Counted from the stretch's first letter, positions 1 to 14,973 are shown. The stretch is 64,000 nt of DNA from Heterodera schachtii (GCA_023374025.1 SIJG01000030.1:875467-939466), one strand, 5' to 3'. Notes: generated by a model from the sequence alone, not told the origin. A program made the numbers and translations.

Positions 1-2859
1 TTATTTAAATAAAAATTAAATTAATTTATTTTAATCAAAATTATCAACAATTTTCGTAATTATTTTTTAAATGAATAATTTAATTGCTTCTGAAAAATCT
101 TATAATGCATTAAACATCCAAAATAGTGATTTCTAGTTATGTATAATGGCTTTAAATGAGAATTTTTAATGAACCGAGAAATTTTTAAAATAATTTAATA
201 CCGATATTCTTTTATTGCAGAATTAAACATAAATCAATGAAAATTTCAATAATTTATGTTTTAAAAAATTGAATATTTATTGAAATTCACATTAATTCAT
301 TTAAAAAAGGGTACAATATATAAATATAATTATTTTTTTAATTATTTATACATGTTATTATGTTTGAATGCTGCAAATACCTTATGGACTCGACTCTTCA
401 TATAATATGATAAATCTTCTATTATTTCAATTACTTATGCGAGAACAAATAATTCTGAAGTAAAATTAATTTAAAATAAAGTATATACTTTTTTCTGATG
501 AATATTATATAAAGTAATTTTATATTAAAAACGTCCCTCTTTGATTAAATTTACCAAAGTATTATTTAAAAAAAAAGTATTTATAAAAAAGAGAAGAGGA
601 AATGCAGTGGAATTATAAAACAAAATAAAATTTGTGAATTTATAAAAAATAAAAATTAAGTAATAAATTCTTAGAATTAGTAATTGCTAATGAGGTTGAA
701 TGTTCTAAAGTTAAATGAACAAATTAGGAGAAAATAATTGATTTATAAAAAAAATATTTATACAATTTATTTATTATTTTAAAAATTAAAAAATTATAGG
801 TATTTACTTTATTTTAAAAAAGTATTATTTCCTACGGCAATTCAATTTTCTTAAAATAATGTATTAAAGAAATATTTCAATTATATTTAAATTTAAATAA
901 TTATACTAATAAAAAATAAATATAAAATTATTTTAAAATAATTTGACACAACCTATAATAAATAGTTAATTATTTTAAGGAGTTTCTTCTGCACATTTCG
1001 TTTAACGTGGAGCCTTTTACCAAGAATTTTAAATGTTTTCAAAAGAAATGGAATTTTAATTTATAACACACAAAAATTATTAATGAAATGAATTTATTTT
1101 TTTAATTAAAATAATATTTTTGTTAAAAATAAATGTAAGAATGATTCCTTTTTAATTTTTAAATCCATGAAAATGCAATTATTGTAATAAACGAGGCTTT
1201 ATGATAAGGAAGAGAATTATGTAAGAAAAAAATATCACTTCAAAATTATGCCTGGTTGGCTTCGTTTTTGGCAATAAAAACTCGTGAAATATTTTTGCAA
1301 TAAATGTTCATATATTTATTTTTAATAAATTAAAATCAATTTTCATTTCATCTTAAATTATTAATTTTAGTAATAATTTATATTTTAAAGAATAAATCTA
1401 ATTTAAAAAATTAATATTTCATTTCATAAAAAAGGCAAACTAAATTTTTTTAATTAAATAAAAATTAAATTTAAAATATTTTAGTATATTTATCTAATTT
1501 TTTTAAAGATCAAAATGGAAACTTAAATATTTATAACGTGATACAACGGGAAACAAGACGGACCATACGAGACATGAGATAAAAAGAGCAAAACAAAACT
1601 AATAAAATTGTTTTAATTTATTTAAAAAATATGAAGTTGCTTTTTTTAGCTAATTGTTATAAATCAATTATTATTTTTTATATAATTCAATAATGTTAAA
1701 AATATTTCATATTTTAATATTAATTGATTTTAATATCAATTTAATACTAAATGAATAGATAAAATAATTAAAACTAATAATTGCAATAAAATATTATTAA
1801 TTATATTTTAATTAAAATAAAACGAGTTTTTAGATTTTTAATAAAATAAAATAAATAATTTGAATAACTATGAAATATCAAAACCAAATTTATATACTTT
1901 TTGATAGCAATAAATATAGAAAATAATTTTATTGGGAGGCTCGTCACCGCATATATATATATATAAAATTATTATTGAATTTAAAAAACAAAAATTACAA
2001 ATAGAATTATATTTAAGATTAATCTAAATAAAATTAGGAAAATCCAATAAGGGAAAATTAAGAAATAATTTTGATACAAATTAAAATGAAGATAATTTCA
2101 GAAAAAATTGAAAATTAAACTTTTTATTTGATCAGAGTTTAAAAAGGAATGCAAAAATTATTAAAAAATTCAATTCTCATTGATTCTGATTGAATAGAAA
2201 TACAATTTATTAATATAAATTTATTTTTATTAATATCTGCAAATCTTTATTATAATTACTAAAATACAAATCTATGAAAAAAGAAATAAAAATACAAAAG
2301 AATTTAATTTTTATTTAACATTAAATATAATTAAACTAACTACTTATGAATAAAGATTAGAGGAAATTTAAATGGAATTATGGAAAGAATAATTGTAAAA
2401 TTTATCTACATTTATTTTGATAATACTATTTTTATGTTTTCAGCAATAAATATTGAATTTCATTTATTTTTTAATAGCTACTAATTAAATAAAATATTTA
2501 ATTTAAAGAATATATTAATTAACAGGTAGAATTTTTGTTAAATGAATCATATAAATATCGAAAATTTAAAATTGCTGCAATGCCAAAGGAAATGCACTAT
2601 TATTTAAACTAACAAAATATTTTGTTTATTATTCAAAGTCAAGAAAAAAATATAAAAATAAATTTTGAGACAAAAAAAGAGATAAAAACAAAAAAACAAA
2701 TTTAATTCGAGCCTGGAATGGGCCTTTTATTAATCTATTCAAAAATAAGCAAGTTCTCTTGAAATCAATTAAATTTACTCAACATGCACGAGGAAAGTAA
2801 AAATGTTTTCCATTTTTAAATAAAATTAAAATGTTCAAATATACAAGATTAATATAATG
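1..2859. other. AT-rich stretch without recognisable genes
   Basis: The sequence is almost entirely A/T with long A and T runs. Every reading frame is closed by frequent stops, and no splice-flanked frame with balanced codon use was found. I see no RNA gene, coding relic or clear repeat here. Confidence 0.6.
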
Positions 2860-3220
2860 ATTAAAACGAAAATACACCCCCTAAGAATCGACTTAATAAA
2901 AATTTCAAAAAATATACATCCTATGAAACAACCTAAAAAATTTTCTCAAAAATTCATCCCTCAAGTTTTTTTTTCTTGACAAAATTTTTGGTTTGAAAAT
3001 GTCAATATTTGCTAAGAAAATATTGGAAGGAAATGTATCGCATTTTCAACTGCAACCAGTGAATAAAATTATTTTTGCTCAATTTTTGGAAGAAAATTAA
3101 AGCACTGTAACGTCACTATTTCGGACTTTTTCACTATTTTGTCACTTTTTGGGCACATTTTCGTCACTATTTTAGTTAACAATTTCGAGATTTTTCGTCA
3201 CTAAAAGTCGGGGCCCTACT
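2860..3220. repeat. Dispersed repeat family, copy 1 (GGGCCCTA-ended)
   Basis: The block holds a CCCCCTAAGAATCGACTTAA-like stretch, then several CGTCACTATTT-like units, and ends in AAAGTCGGGGCCCTACT. Related text with the same order occurs at about 41455-41860 and, in part, at 54470-54600. The right end, read in reverse, begins TAGGGCC, which resembles the YARNG start of hAT-type terminal repeats; no matching left end was found. It is a dispersed non-coding element, possibly a truncated DNA transposon. Confidence 0.45.
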
Positions 3221-3392
3221 AATTATATAATTAATTAAAGGATCATTTCGAACAATTAATTTTTACGTGTTCAATTATTTAATTATAAAAAAGTAAATAG
3301 AAAAAAAGTTTTTCAACAAGATTAAGTCATCCAACCGATTTAAATTTGATTAGTGGTGTGATTTGAAAATTTTTTTTAATAAAAAAATAAAT

Positions 3393-3538
3393 TAGTGCTG
3401 GTCGGGACAGGGAATTTTGACAAAAACGGGATCGGGACTTTTCGGGTTGAAAACCCGGGACCTTTTGCTGGGAAAACCGGGATTAGGTATTCATTTGTAA
3501 GTTTTTATTAGTACCAGTCCCGGTCCCGCTCAGCTCTA
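3393..3538. mobile_element. hAT-like MITE with CCCGG-rich core
   Basis: The left end is TAGTGCTGGTCGGGACAGGG; the right end read in reverse is TAGAGCTGAGCGGGACCGGG. Both start with the YARNG pattern of hAT terminal inverted repeats. The flanking 8-mers are AAATAAAT and AAATAAAA (7 of 8 identical, though in AT-rich DNA). The 146-bp interior is a degenerate GGGAC/CCCGG array with no coding capacity, so it would depend on a transposase from elsewhere. Confidence 0.5.
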
Positions 3539-6500
3539 AAATAAAACAAAATAAAGAAAATATGCCAATCAAAAAATATCAAGTCGCGAAAAAATGAATG
3601 TCGACAAATCACCCGATGCAAGATTAATGTAAATTTTTTACAAAACGATGATTATAATCAAATATTACTGTATTTATTAAAAGAAAAATTATAAAAATTA
3701 CTTCATTGTATAATACTTAAACAAATAAAAAAAAACATTATTTTGTTCTGATAAAATATAAAAAAAATTTGAATAATTATTAGCGATAAAAATAAATATT
3801 ATGTGAATTACTTTATAAAAAATTACCCAAAACATTATGAACAAATAATAATTTAACAAAATAAAAAGCAACAACTCTTGAATGAACCAATCGAGAATTG
3901 CGATTGAAAAAATATAATTTTTACCCAAATCAATAAATTTATATAAACACAAATTATAATAAAATAAAAAAGTTTCAAACTAAAGTGTTCTTAATGAAAA
4001 AGTAAAAAAATTTTTAATAAAATTCATTCCAAATAAAAAATTTATTTGTCCGCTAAAATATAAAAACCTTTTATTGTTTTAATGAAATGGCTTCTACAAA
4101 TATGGAAATTAAAAAATATTTATGGTTTCAGCAGAACGAGATAAATAAATTAGTTAAATGTACATAAATTTTAATTAGTATTAAAAATACTTATAAATAA
4201 AATAAATAATATAATAAAAAATAATAATAAAAAAGTGAAAAGAGCAAGGTACTTAAAATAATAAAAGATAACTATAAAATATAAAAGAAAATAAAGTGTT
4301 AGCAGATGGATTGTGTCAACTGAAAGTGGCATGATTAAAATTTAAAAATAAGATTAAAATAAAATATTTAAGTATGGCTTAAATAATTCTAAATTAATGT
4401 TAAAATCAATAAAATACAGATTTTTATTTTAATTTATTCGGTTTGGTTTCTTAATAACGGCGTGACAGCTCACGATCAACACTTGAATAAATATAATAAG
4501 TGATATATTTAAAAGTAAATTAATCATTCAATTATTTGGTACTTTTAATTTTTAAACGAAATAATAAATAAAATTCAAAAACGGAGTTTTTCACTTCAAA
4601 ACCTTATTAGTAGGGCATCCAATTATATACACATAAACTCGTAAAATTGCGCATAAAATATGCACCAAAAACTGCAAAATATGCACATAAAAAGTGAAAA
4701 ATACGCACATAAAAATTTATAAATTTCTTCAAATTTGTTAAATTTAAGCATAAAATCTCGAAAATAGCTAAATATAGTATGAATAATCAATTAAAACCAA
4801 ATATACAAAATAAAAGTAAAATTTATTTATTTATTTTGAAGAAAATTGAGTAAAATGGAGAATTTTCTTTGACTATTTTTGGGATAAATTTGAAATTTTT
4901 TAAAAAGTACCTTTTTATTAGAAAATACCCAAAAAAGATATTTATAAAAAATTTTGGTCATTAGAGGCCCAAATGGCCGATTTAATAGCGAGGGCCGTTT
5001 TAATAGAGGATTTGTTGAAAAAATGTTCAAATTTGCACAATAGCTTAAGTGGCAAAAAATCTTGAGTTTATAATTTTTGAATGTAGGATATAATGATAAT
5101 TGAAAACTTTGCTGTTAAAAACATGGATGTATTCAAATGTAATGTTTGACAAAGATTAGAATAAGTTTAGGCTTTTTCAATAATTAAATCTTCACAGTTT
5201 TTGAGATACTTGCTTAAATTGTTCCATTGTATAATCTCTAAAATTTGATCAAAAATTTTAAGGAATTTAACTTTTTTATATTAATAAAATTGCGCACCAA
5301 ATTAAGGATTAAAAAAAAATAAATATGCAAATTTTATATAAATCATTAAATTTAGTAAATTCAACATTTTAAACATAGAGTTAAACGTGTGCTAGTTTCT
5401 GTTTGGACTATGTTACAAGTCTTTGAACAGAACGAGCCTTAATATGATACAAATAGAGAAAGGCAAAACAACTAACAACTTAAATGTTGATCTCCGATGA
5501 AACAATTTTTTTTCTTAAGAAAAGTTGTTAAATTTATATTATTGAATAAAAAAAGATTGCAGTCCCATTTTAAGGTATTATGGATTTTAAAGTTTTAAAA
5601 TAATATTTTAAGTTTCATAATTATTAAATTAGGGGTGAAATTCTATAAAAGAAAACTCTTGCTTAAATTAAAACTCAATATTTGCCATTGCAATTCTGCA
5701 AAATAAATTAAAATTTAGTTTAAATGATATGGTAATAGCGAAAATGCTGATCTAATTTAAATTATATAGGCTTACTGATAATTAAAAATTAATAATATAA
5801 AAGGCTTCTTATTTAAAAACGAAATAATAAAAAGAAAAAAGAAAATTCATAAAAATGAAGATAAAGTTGAAATTCTCTGAAACTTCATTTCAAGTTCTGC
5901 TGGATATAATAAAATAAATATAAGAATTAATTAACATTAATAAAAAGAGCAACAAAATAAAATTAAAAATATTAACAAATAAAAAGAATGATTAAATAAA
6001 ATAAATGTTGTTACCAAGAAAAATAATGGCTATTCATTTAACCAAAATTAATTCAAAATAAATAAATATTAAAAAAGAAATGTAAAAATTGCCATAATAT
6101 TAATTATATTAATGAATTTTTTGCAAAAATAATTATTGTGCCAAATGTCGAATAGAAACAGTGATTTTTTGAAGAGGTGAAAATAAAATAAAAAACAGTA
6201 ATAAATTTTATTTAAAATAATAATATTTTTAAAACTAAGAGCTAAGTTTAAAATACATAAAATTGAACCGTTTCTGAAATGAATTATATTCTAAATGACG
6301 AATACGAATTTCTTAGTTTAATCAAAAAGTTAAACAAATAATTGCAATACAACAAAATATGCAACCATTTTCGTTGAGAAATGATTTATTATGTTATAAT
6401 AATAAAAATAATATTATTGAATCGAAGATATATTTAAAAATTTTGCTTTTAAAAATAAATACATGAATATTTGTCTAGAGAATCTTAAGCCCGCTAAAAG

Positions 6501-7385
6501 ATCCGGCGCGAGAGCGATAAAACGAATCCGTCGACTGAACTAAAAAATATAAAAAATTAAAATACATGCTCAATCATAATATATCAATCAAGCACAGTAA
6601 ATTATTTAATTCACTCATGTAATTTTATTTAATAAAAATCTTTTTTTAATATAAATAAAAAAAGATTAAAGATTACAAAAAAAAAACAATTTTTTTTTCA
6701 AACAAACCAAACAAAATTTTACAAAATAATTAATTAAAATTAGAGAAATATAATTGGTCTACAATAAACAATTTTTAGTATAAAGCGTAAAAAAATTCAA
6801 AACTTTTGATTTGATTTTTAAAAAACGATAAATTAATCTAAAAACTTAAAAAAATAGAATAACCATAAAGCAAATACATATTATTTTAAAATGAAGTTGT
6901 TTTCACTTAATGCAATTATAAATATAAAGCTAAATATGTTCAAGGATGAAGAAAACAAAAAAATAATATAATTAAAAATAATATACGATTTATTGAAAAA
7001 GTACTATTTCGAAAGAATTACAAATACAACTAATAAAAATGAATGTAAAAAAAATAATTTTTAATTATTGAAAAAATAGTGTGCTATATCATTTTATTAT
7101 TTTTATTCAATTTCCTGAATAAGATTCCAAATTAATTAATGTTTACAAAAATACAACAAAATATCGAGATGTTATGAACAATCAAAGTCTAATAAGAAAA
7201 TGCGGTTATATAAAGTGAAGTTAATATTTTTTAATAAATAAACTTTGTTTTAATTAAAAACTTATTATTTATTAATAATTTTCTCAATTTTCTCAATTTG
7301 TTATCATCCAACCATTATTTTTTAGAAATTTTTGAATCTTTTCTTTAGTATATATTATAATAAATCTCCATTTATTGTTATTTAC
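3539..7385. other. AT-rich intergenic DNA with small repeats
   Basis: No gene is supported. At about 4612-4740 a TAGGGCATCC start is followed by loosely repeated CGCATAAAA/TGCACATAAAA units, which looks like one end of another small transposon. At 6488-6537 there is an isolated GC-rich patch (AAGATCCGGCGCGAGAGCG) in otherwise A/T-only sequence. The rest is featureless. Confidence 0.5.
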
Positions 7386-7572
7386 TAGAATTGTACGGTA
7401 CGGGGATCTGGTACTGAAAACACGTACAACTGAGTACCGACGTCACGGTTTTGACCAGTTTTGACCGGGACCGGGAAAATTCCCGGTTTTCCCAGCCAAA
7501 AAGTCGGGGTTTTTCAACTCAAAAAGTCTAGTTCCCGGTTTTCTTCAAAATTCCCGGTCCCGTACAAGTCTA
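7386..7572. mobile_element. hAT-like MITE with perfect 8-bp target duplication
   Basis: The 187-bp element begins TAGAATTGTACGGTACGGGG; its other end read in reverse begins TAGACTTGTACGGGACCGGG, so the termini are imperfect inverted repeats with a YARNG start. It is flanked on both sides by the identical 8-mer TTATTTAC, the duplication length typical of hAT transposition. The interior consists of CCCGGT and TTCCCGG-like units with no usable reading frame, so it is a non-autonomous element. Confidence 0.72.
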
Positions 7573-10500
7573 TTATTTACCTTTTCAATTGCTATATAAC
7601 TTATTTATTTATTATTTTTATATACTTTTATATATTTTTATAAATGAATTATTTTTTCGGTTTCTTTTTAATAAATATTAAGATCGTAACTAATAAATTA
7701 ATTTATAATCAAACAATGTTTTTATTATTTTATAATTATTTTCTGTTTATTTACTCCAATTGTACAAATGTATGAATTGAATTAAATATTTACTTTTGAA
7801 TTTGCCACCGTGGTCAAAACAACCACTAAATAATAGTCTTTTTTGTCCTTACTTTTTGTTACACAAAAAAAAAGGTATAAATTATGGCCAAAAATATAGA
7901 AAAACAAAAATCAAATAAATTAGACCAGTAAGTTAAAACAATTATTTTTTCAAAAAGTTATAATTATACAAATTATTATTTAGAAAAAAAAATTAGAACA
8001 CCTGTTGGGCATAATTTTTTTAATAATAATCTAAATGAAAAATAAATATTCAAAAATTTGATTTTATACTAGTAATTTATTGTTTTGCTTTCTATTTATT
8101 AATTAATAGTTTTTTTTTGAATTTAACTTTCAGTATAGATATTTTTTAAATTCAAATTATATTATATATTATATTTTTAAATTCAAATTATATTATTTCA
8201 TTATTACTGTTTGCTTAAATTGTTTAATAGTTTTTTTTTTTACTCGATAGATCCCCTTCAAGCGAATGATTATTTCTGTTCTCTTTTTTATTAATTAATT
8301 TATTCTTGGTAATTACCAAAAAGTTTATAATTTTTAATCAAAAATTCTACAAAATTTATCATAAATAAATTGTATGTACATTATGATGGAAGAAAAATAT
8401 AATCTGATTATAGACAAATGAAATTAACTCGAGTATAAAAATTTTGTAAATTATTGCCAATTGCAAATTTTATTTATTTTATTCTAAATTATATATTGAA
8501 TTTGGGATATTTATTGATTTCATTTTTACTTTTAAATTACTAAAGCCGTCTTTCTCATCATGCGTAAAGTAAATTTTTAGAAACATATGAATTACATTAA
8601 ACTTTTTGGAAAAATAAATTTTGGAAATTCAAAAATTAATACTTTTGTGGATTTAATGAATGAAATAAAAGATAAATATTTTTTTATTATCGCAAATTGC
8701 AGCTTTTATTTTTGTTTATTTAATGTTTTGATTTTCTTAATAAAAATAATTGATTGAATGTTTTTATTATTTTTTATGTTGACATTAAAATAAATAATAA
8801 AGAAAATATACGTTACTTATTGCTTACACGTATATAAGATAAACATATTTTTTAATTAACCAAATGCTTTCAAATCCATAAACCTTAATTTAATTTTTCA
8901 TTTATTTATTAAATTTTTTTCATTTATTCACGGCAAGAATCCAGATATGTTCAATACAACATGAATTCTGTGTAATAATTTATTTAGGTCATTTTTTAAT
9001 TTGTAAAATTAATTTTATTATTTTTAATTGTATGTTGTTGTTTTTTGTTTTTGTTTTGATGGATGGGAAATTTTCTTATCTAAATTAAAAAATAATTGTA
9101 CTTTAAAGATTTTTTAAATACATTTCGTGAATAGAAATGATTATTTTTAACCAAAATTTAGTTCATTACCATGGATTGAACTATATTTGATTACAATTAG
9201 TGCATGTTGTCTAATTTTTGAATATTTTTTAATAATCACAAAATATTTTTAATTTTTTTTACAATATTACAATTTTTGTGAATATGTTTTTTTAATCAAC
9301 TTTTTAAAATAACTTATTCTCCTTGTTGCTATTGTGAGTGTGACTAATTATGTCTTGAAATATATTATCTTAATTAATTTTTTAATGTTGTTACATTTAT
9401 TTATTATTATTATAGTTTAATCTTAAAGGCAAACATTGCAATGTTTGAAATTGATTTCTCCGCATATTGATAATATACGTCAATAAAATTTTATATAATT
9501 TTCCACAGTTTTTCACTTTTATCTCTTTTCCAATTTTTTCTTCTTCCAAATGTTCTCTGTGTGAATCAGCCAAATTTTTCGTTCATTTCCACTAATTCTA
9601 AAATGAACGAACGTCCTTCGTTTCTACTGTTGACATTACATTTTTACAAATGTTTGTTTCGCATTTTTTTCGCTCACTCTCATTATTGACTTTTAAAAAG
9701 TTAGGGACAAAATTATTGTCTAAATTTTTGAAAATTTTTAGTGAGAATTTTTGTAAAAAATTTTCTAGTTTTCTTATTATATAAGATTGAAGAGGATATA
9801 GAACTTTTGCATAATACCTAGTTTCATTAATTTAACTAAGTTTGAACTAAGTAATGGTTTATTATTCTGCTAATAAATTGATACTTTTTAAGTTCGACCT
9901 AGCACCAATATTTACGAGTTTAAATGAATAGTTTTAAATTAATTTTAAAAATTATTGTTTTCCTTAATTTATAACGTTTATTTTGAAATATTGTGCTATT
10001 TCAAAGTGATCTTGTATTATGTTAATTTATTACTCCTCTCTTGATTCCATGTTTGTGTTTTGTTTCGGGAGTTCCGCTTAAAATTAAAAAACTTTGCTGT
10101 TCTTAATAATTATATGGTATATGTAATGATGATGTTTATTGATAGATTTTGTACTATATTTAATTTAATTTTTTTATTTTATATATATATAACAAAATTT
10201 TATAATTGAATAATTTCAATTTATTAATTGGATCATTTTAACAATATTTATTTTTAATCTTTTATATCATAATAGAAATATTCTTAGATTAGAAATTAAT
10301 TAATAATTTTTCTTATCTGTAATACATTACAACGGTGTTGTCGATATTGGAATGTCTACTATTATATATGTATGTTCGTTAAAAATCACAAAATAAAATT
10401 AAAATTATTTTTTGCGTTTTTTTATTTCACTTATATCTCATTTTTTCTTTATGATATATTTTAAAATAAAGAAAGCTAATTTTTCATTTAAATCTATAAT

Positions 10501-13500
10501 TTGATAATTTTTGCCAAGAAATAAGGCCATAATCTTTTACAAATTTGAAAGTCATTTTCGACTATACTTCATCCTTTTGTTGTCTTTTGTTTAAATGATT
10601 TCAATAGATATTATTTTTATTTATGCTTATTTTTTGTCATATCAATGTGTGCCACAAGTTTCGCATTTTGTTTGATTTTTTTAAAAGAGAAAGTTAATTG
10701 TAATAGCTTTAAAAATTTATTTAAAAAAATTAAATTAATTTTATTTTGAATTTTATAACACAACACATAAATTGTCATTTTAAAATAATAATACTTCAAA
10801 TTTATGCTACTTATGAATTTTCAAATAAAACGAAAATTCTTTTGTATGAATTGTTTTTTAAATTATTTATTATCTTAGCATTATGTGAAATAAGTGCTTG
10901 ATTAGATGTTGATTCAAAAATTTGAACCATTTTTTCATTAATAATATCAAGAGTTTTTAATTTTTATATTAAATTTTTCCTTTTAAATAATTTCATTTAA
11001 ATACAATAATGTTAATTTCGTATGTAATATTAGTTGAAATTTTCTTTATATATATTTTTAATGATTTGTTAAAATTAATTAATATTTTTATTTTTCTCAC
11101 AATAATTTTTTACTAATTAATTAATAAAAATTATGTCCATTATTAAAAAAATAAATTTTGAAATGCGGATCAAATTTAAATTTAATAAAAAAATTTTATA
11201 ATTTGTTTTCATTTAAAATTATTTATTCTTTATTGCTGAAACAATATATTCTTAAAGTAATGCATTTTTTACTAATTTAAATTAAATTTTTTAATTAAAT
11301 TTAAAAATTACTTTCTATATGCATTCCTCTAATGTGCTCCATGATACTATTTGATTAAATAATTCAAATTTATTTATTGTTTTTTGTATATTAAAAATAA
11401 AAATACTTTTTAAGTCATTTATATTCTAAAATATGTTTTAATTTTTTTCATTTAATTTTGAATTTTAACAATCAACAAATTATTAATATTTTTTACTTTA
11501 AATTTCGACTTCATTTCCTTTTCTATTTATTTTTGTTTCTGAACGCCGATGGCTTGTTGCGATGCGTACTATTTTCAATTAAAAAATGGTAAATTGAAAG
11601 ATAGGTTAAAAAAATATATATATTATTATTTTTTAAAAAATATCAACAATAAAAAGTATAAACAAATAACTTTTAAAATTGCTGGAAAAAAAATTTATGC
11701 ATTTATAGCGTTTTATTTAATTAATAATTTTTTTAATTTTTAAATAAAACATTCAAAAAATAAAAATATATTCAAAATTTAAATAAGTTTAAAAATATAT
11801 ATGTTTTATTTACTTTTAAACACTTAATGGAACTGTCCTAATAGTATATAATATACTACATATACATTTCAAATTTCGGGCCCCATAAAAATCGTTATTT
11901 TGGGTGAAATCTTTTAATTAATTAATTATAATTATGAAACCTAAAAATTTGCATTATACTTTTTTGCCTTTGTATTCAACATTTAAAAAAGAGACAAAAT
12001 ATTTCCAAAAAAAAAACTGCTCAAAAATATTAAATTTCTAAAAAATCTCATTATTTATCCATTACGCTAAGTTATTGCTCAATTAAAATTTCAATTCCAA
12101 AGCAATTAAGTCTATATTTAACAAACATTAAAATAGGAATGTATTACGAATGAATTAATAGTAAAATATGGTAAAATAAAATATATGAATAATTAAAAAT
12201 AACCGATGTATGATTTATAGAAATACATAATATCATTAAACTTCCTTAAAATTATAAAAAAAAAAGCATTCTGACCATATAATTTTTAAACGCCATATTT
12301 GGGAAAAATTTATGGAAAAAATCATAAAAAAATATTTCTTCTGCATTTCCAATTTATTTTGTGTGTCTCTTAGTTTTTGGGGAAGATATGATTCTTAACA
12401 AAATTTCTGCCCGATTGGCCATGGGACGAAGGTGGAGTAATGAAAATAAAATTTATTTCATTATTAATAATATATAATTTTCAAATGATTCACTAATAAT
12501 CTCCCCTACATTATTTTTGAAATTTTTAAAATTTAAAGTGCTTTTTAAAATTATCTTTTATTATAAATATTAATTATTATACATAAATTAATATTTAAAA
12601 ACACTAAAGGAATTCAGTTTTTACATTGTTATTTTTTTACCGAAACTTTGCTATATTATTTATTTTTCATGTAAACGTATAAAATCATTTTTATTACTAA
12701 TATTGATTTTTCATAATATGTGTTTTTAAATTAAAAATTCTTTGCTATTTTCATTATTCATTGCGGAAAAAGTGTAAGTATCACCTCATTTGCAATGATT
12801 CGACTTTTTGGTATTTGATTTTTATGCTAATAAATTTAATATCACTAAATACAAATTTGATTATAAAGGCTTTATTTTTATTTGTTGTGATCATATTTAA
12901 TTTTTAATTCATTCATTACAAATTCCTATTCATATTTATTTTTATCTGCGTAATTTTAAGCTCGGAGCCAGAAGAAATTGAAATTTGATTAATTTTATTG
13001 TTTCTTATTTAAAGAAATTAAATTTGTATTGTAGAAATCGATTTGAAATTTTTCATCTATCTCTTTTTTCTTGAATTAAATATTTTCCTACATCATAATG
13101 ACTGTTTTTTAAAAGATTTTTTAATTATTTTAATATAAAATAAAAAATATTATTAATTTAACCATTTTAATAAAACTCTTATTAGCCTTGTTCTCCTTTG
13201 TATGGATTTTCTATATTTGCATTATTCATTATATTAGGAAAAAAAATTTCATCTATCCTAAATCAAGTTTTCTGTTTAAAATTTTTTAAAATTATTTCTT
13301 ATGGATTACTATGCATTAATTTTTGTTTTTATTTAATTAGTATTTAAAAAAATGGAAAAGCTTAAATCACTTTTTAATATTATAATATAAAAACAACAGC
13401 AAAAAAACATAATGATTTTAACCATTTAAAATAAATCTCATAAACGAATGGATGCAATTTCGTTTAAAATTATTGTTATAATTGTTAGAAGTTATTGTTT

Positions 13501-14539
13501 TTTAATTATTTTTTCATTTCTTTATTTAACTTAATAATATTCTATTTTTTTCATTTCTCGTCAAAGTAAACTGAATGTGAAACCAATTTTCGTGCGTATT
13601 TAAAATTTTATTATAAAACAGCTTAAATTGTTTATTTTAGCGTTTTATTTATATTTTTCAGTTTTCTAATTATTAAAAATCACAATACTTTTTTATTCGA
13701 AAATTTTATGAAAAAATTTTCGATTTATAAATTAAATTTTTTAATAGGGTAACAGATTCTGTAATTATTATTTTTGTTTATTTTTTTCTTTTTTCGTGTG
13801 CAATTCTTTAATAGTTAAATTAAAAATATTTTTTGTTTCTTAACGGTACGTAATTAAAGCTTAATATATTCTGTCCTTGTCTTGTCTCATTAGCTTTAAT
13901 AAATTCAATTGTCGATTTTAAATTAGTCTTTTAACTAATTATAATCATATATAAAATTTTACCATTTTCGGCTCAGGGCTATATGACCGATATTTTCCTA
14001 TTAATGAATTTCTTTTTTCTTCATTATTTTATTTAATTATCAGTAGAAAAATACTTATTAATGTTCAAATGTGCTCCTTTTTAAAGTTTTTGTAAATTAG
14101 GATATTTTCATAAAATGTATGTTTTTCTCTCGATATATTCTTTATAAAGCTTTCAAGGAGTTGCCATTTTATTAAGTAAGATATAAGTTTTAATAATATT
14201 TAGTTTTTTTGTAGGTATTTTGCTATGTATTCGTAAAGTGTTATTTTATTCCTTCCGTTTTTTACAAATTCATTCAATTAATAACATTTCGTCCTTTATT
14301 TTTTTACATATTTTTTTCATTTAGGTATTCTTAGCTTTGTATTTCTGTTTACAATTAGTTAATTATTTTTAAATTAAATTTGTATTTTAATAATATTTTT
14401 TTTGTCTGTGAAATTTTTTATATATTTTTAATTTAATTGAAGAAAAGGAAGAAAATCTTCTCTTTTATTAATTAAGCAAATTTATTTACTTTGTTTTTAC
14501 TAAGTATATATGAGTTTTATTTAATTTTATTTTGGAAAG
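7573..14539. other. AT-rich stretch without recognisable genes
   Basis: Seven kilobases of A/T-dominated DNA with poly-A and poly-T runs. Short open frames exist, but they are Lys/Asn/Ile/Phe-rich by composition and lack splice context or homology. I find no RNA gene, satellite or coding relic. Confidence 0.55.
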
Positions 14540-14973
14540 TGTAAAGGGAAAATTTTTTTTATGAATTTTTCCTCGAAAATGTCCCAAATTTTTTTGCCAT
14601 ATAATACTTATTGCTTTTTATTGAATCGAAAATTAATTACAAAAACAAAATAAAATTAGTTTAATGATTATAAAATATTTATTTTATTTTATTTATTTTA
14701 TTTATTGTTTTCATTTTGCATTCATTTTTGTAAAATTAAAAATGCTCTTTTAAACGCATTTAATAATTGTAAATTCATAATAAAAATGGAAATTAAATTT
14801 TATGGGTGAAAGAAAGTATTTTTCCTACTAATTAGGCTATATAGGAAAAAACATGTATTTTTTACATAAAAAATTGATCCCTGATAATGAATCTAATATT
14901 TAAATAAATATGCTTTACCTGTTGCTAAAACAGCACGACGCAAATCAGTATTGGCTGCCAGAAATAGAGAAGA
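14540..14973. repeat. 434-bp direct repeat, copy 1
   Basis: This block from GTAAAGGGAAAATTTTTTTT to CAGAAATAGAGAAGAAAG recurs nearly base for base about 2.5 kb downstream at 17067-17493, in the same orientation and with a few indels. Its right end carries an unusually non-AT piece (ACAGCACGACGCAAATCAGT). Read on the minus strand this piece looks like a small exon (NTDLRRAVLAT) followed by a GTAAAG donor. It may be a duplicated gene scrap or a transposon fragment. Confidence 0.7.

Noticed and set aside
11549..11743. 64-aa frame MACCDAYYFQLKNGKLKD
   Set aside because: Lys/Asn/Tyr/Ile-rich composition expected of AT-rich DNA; no homology or splice context.
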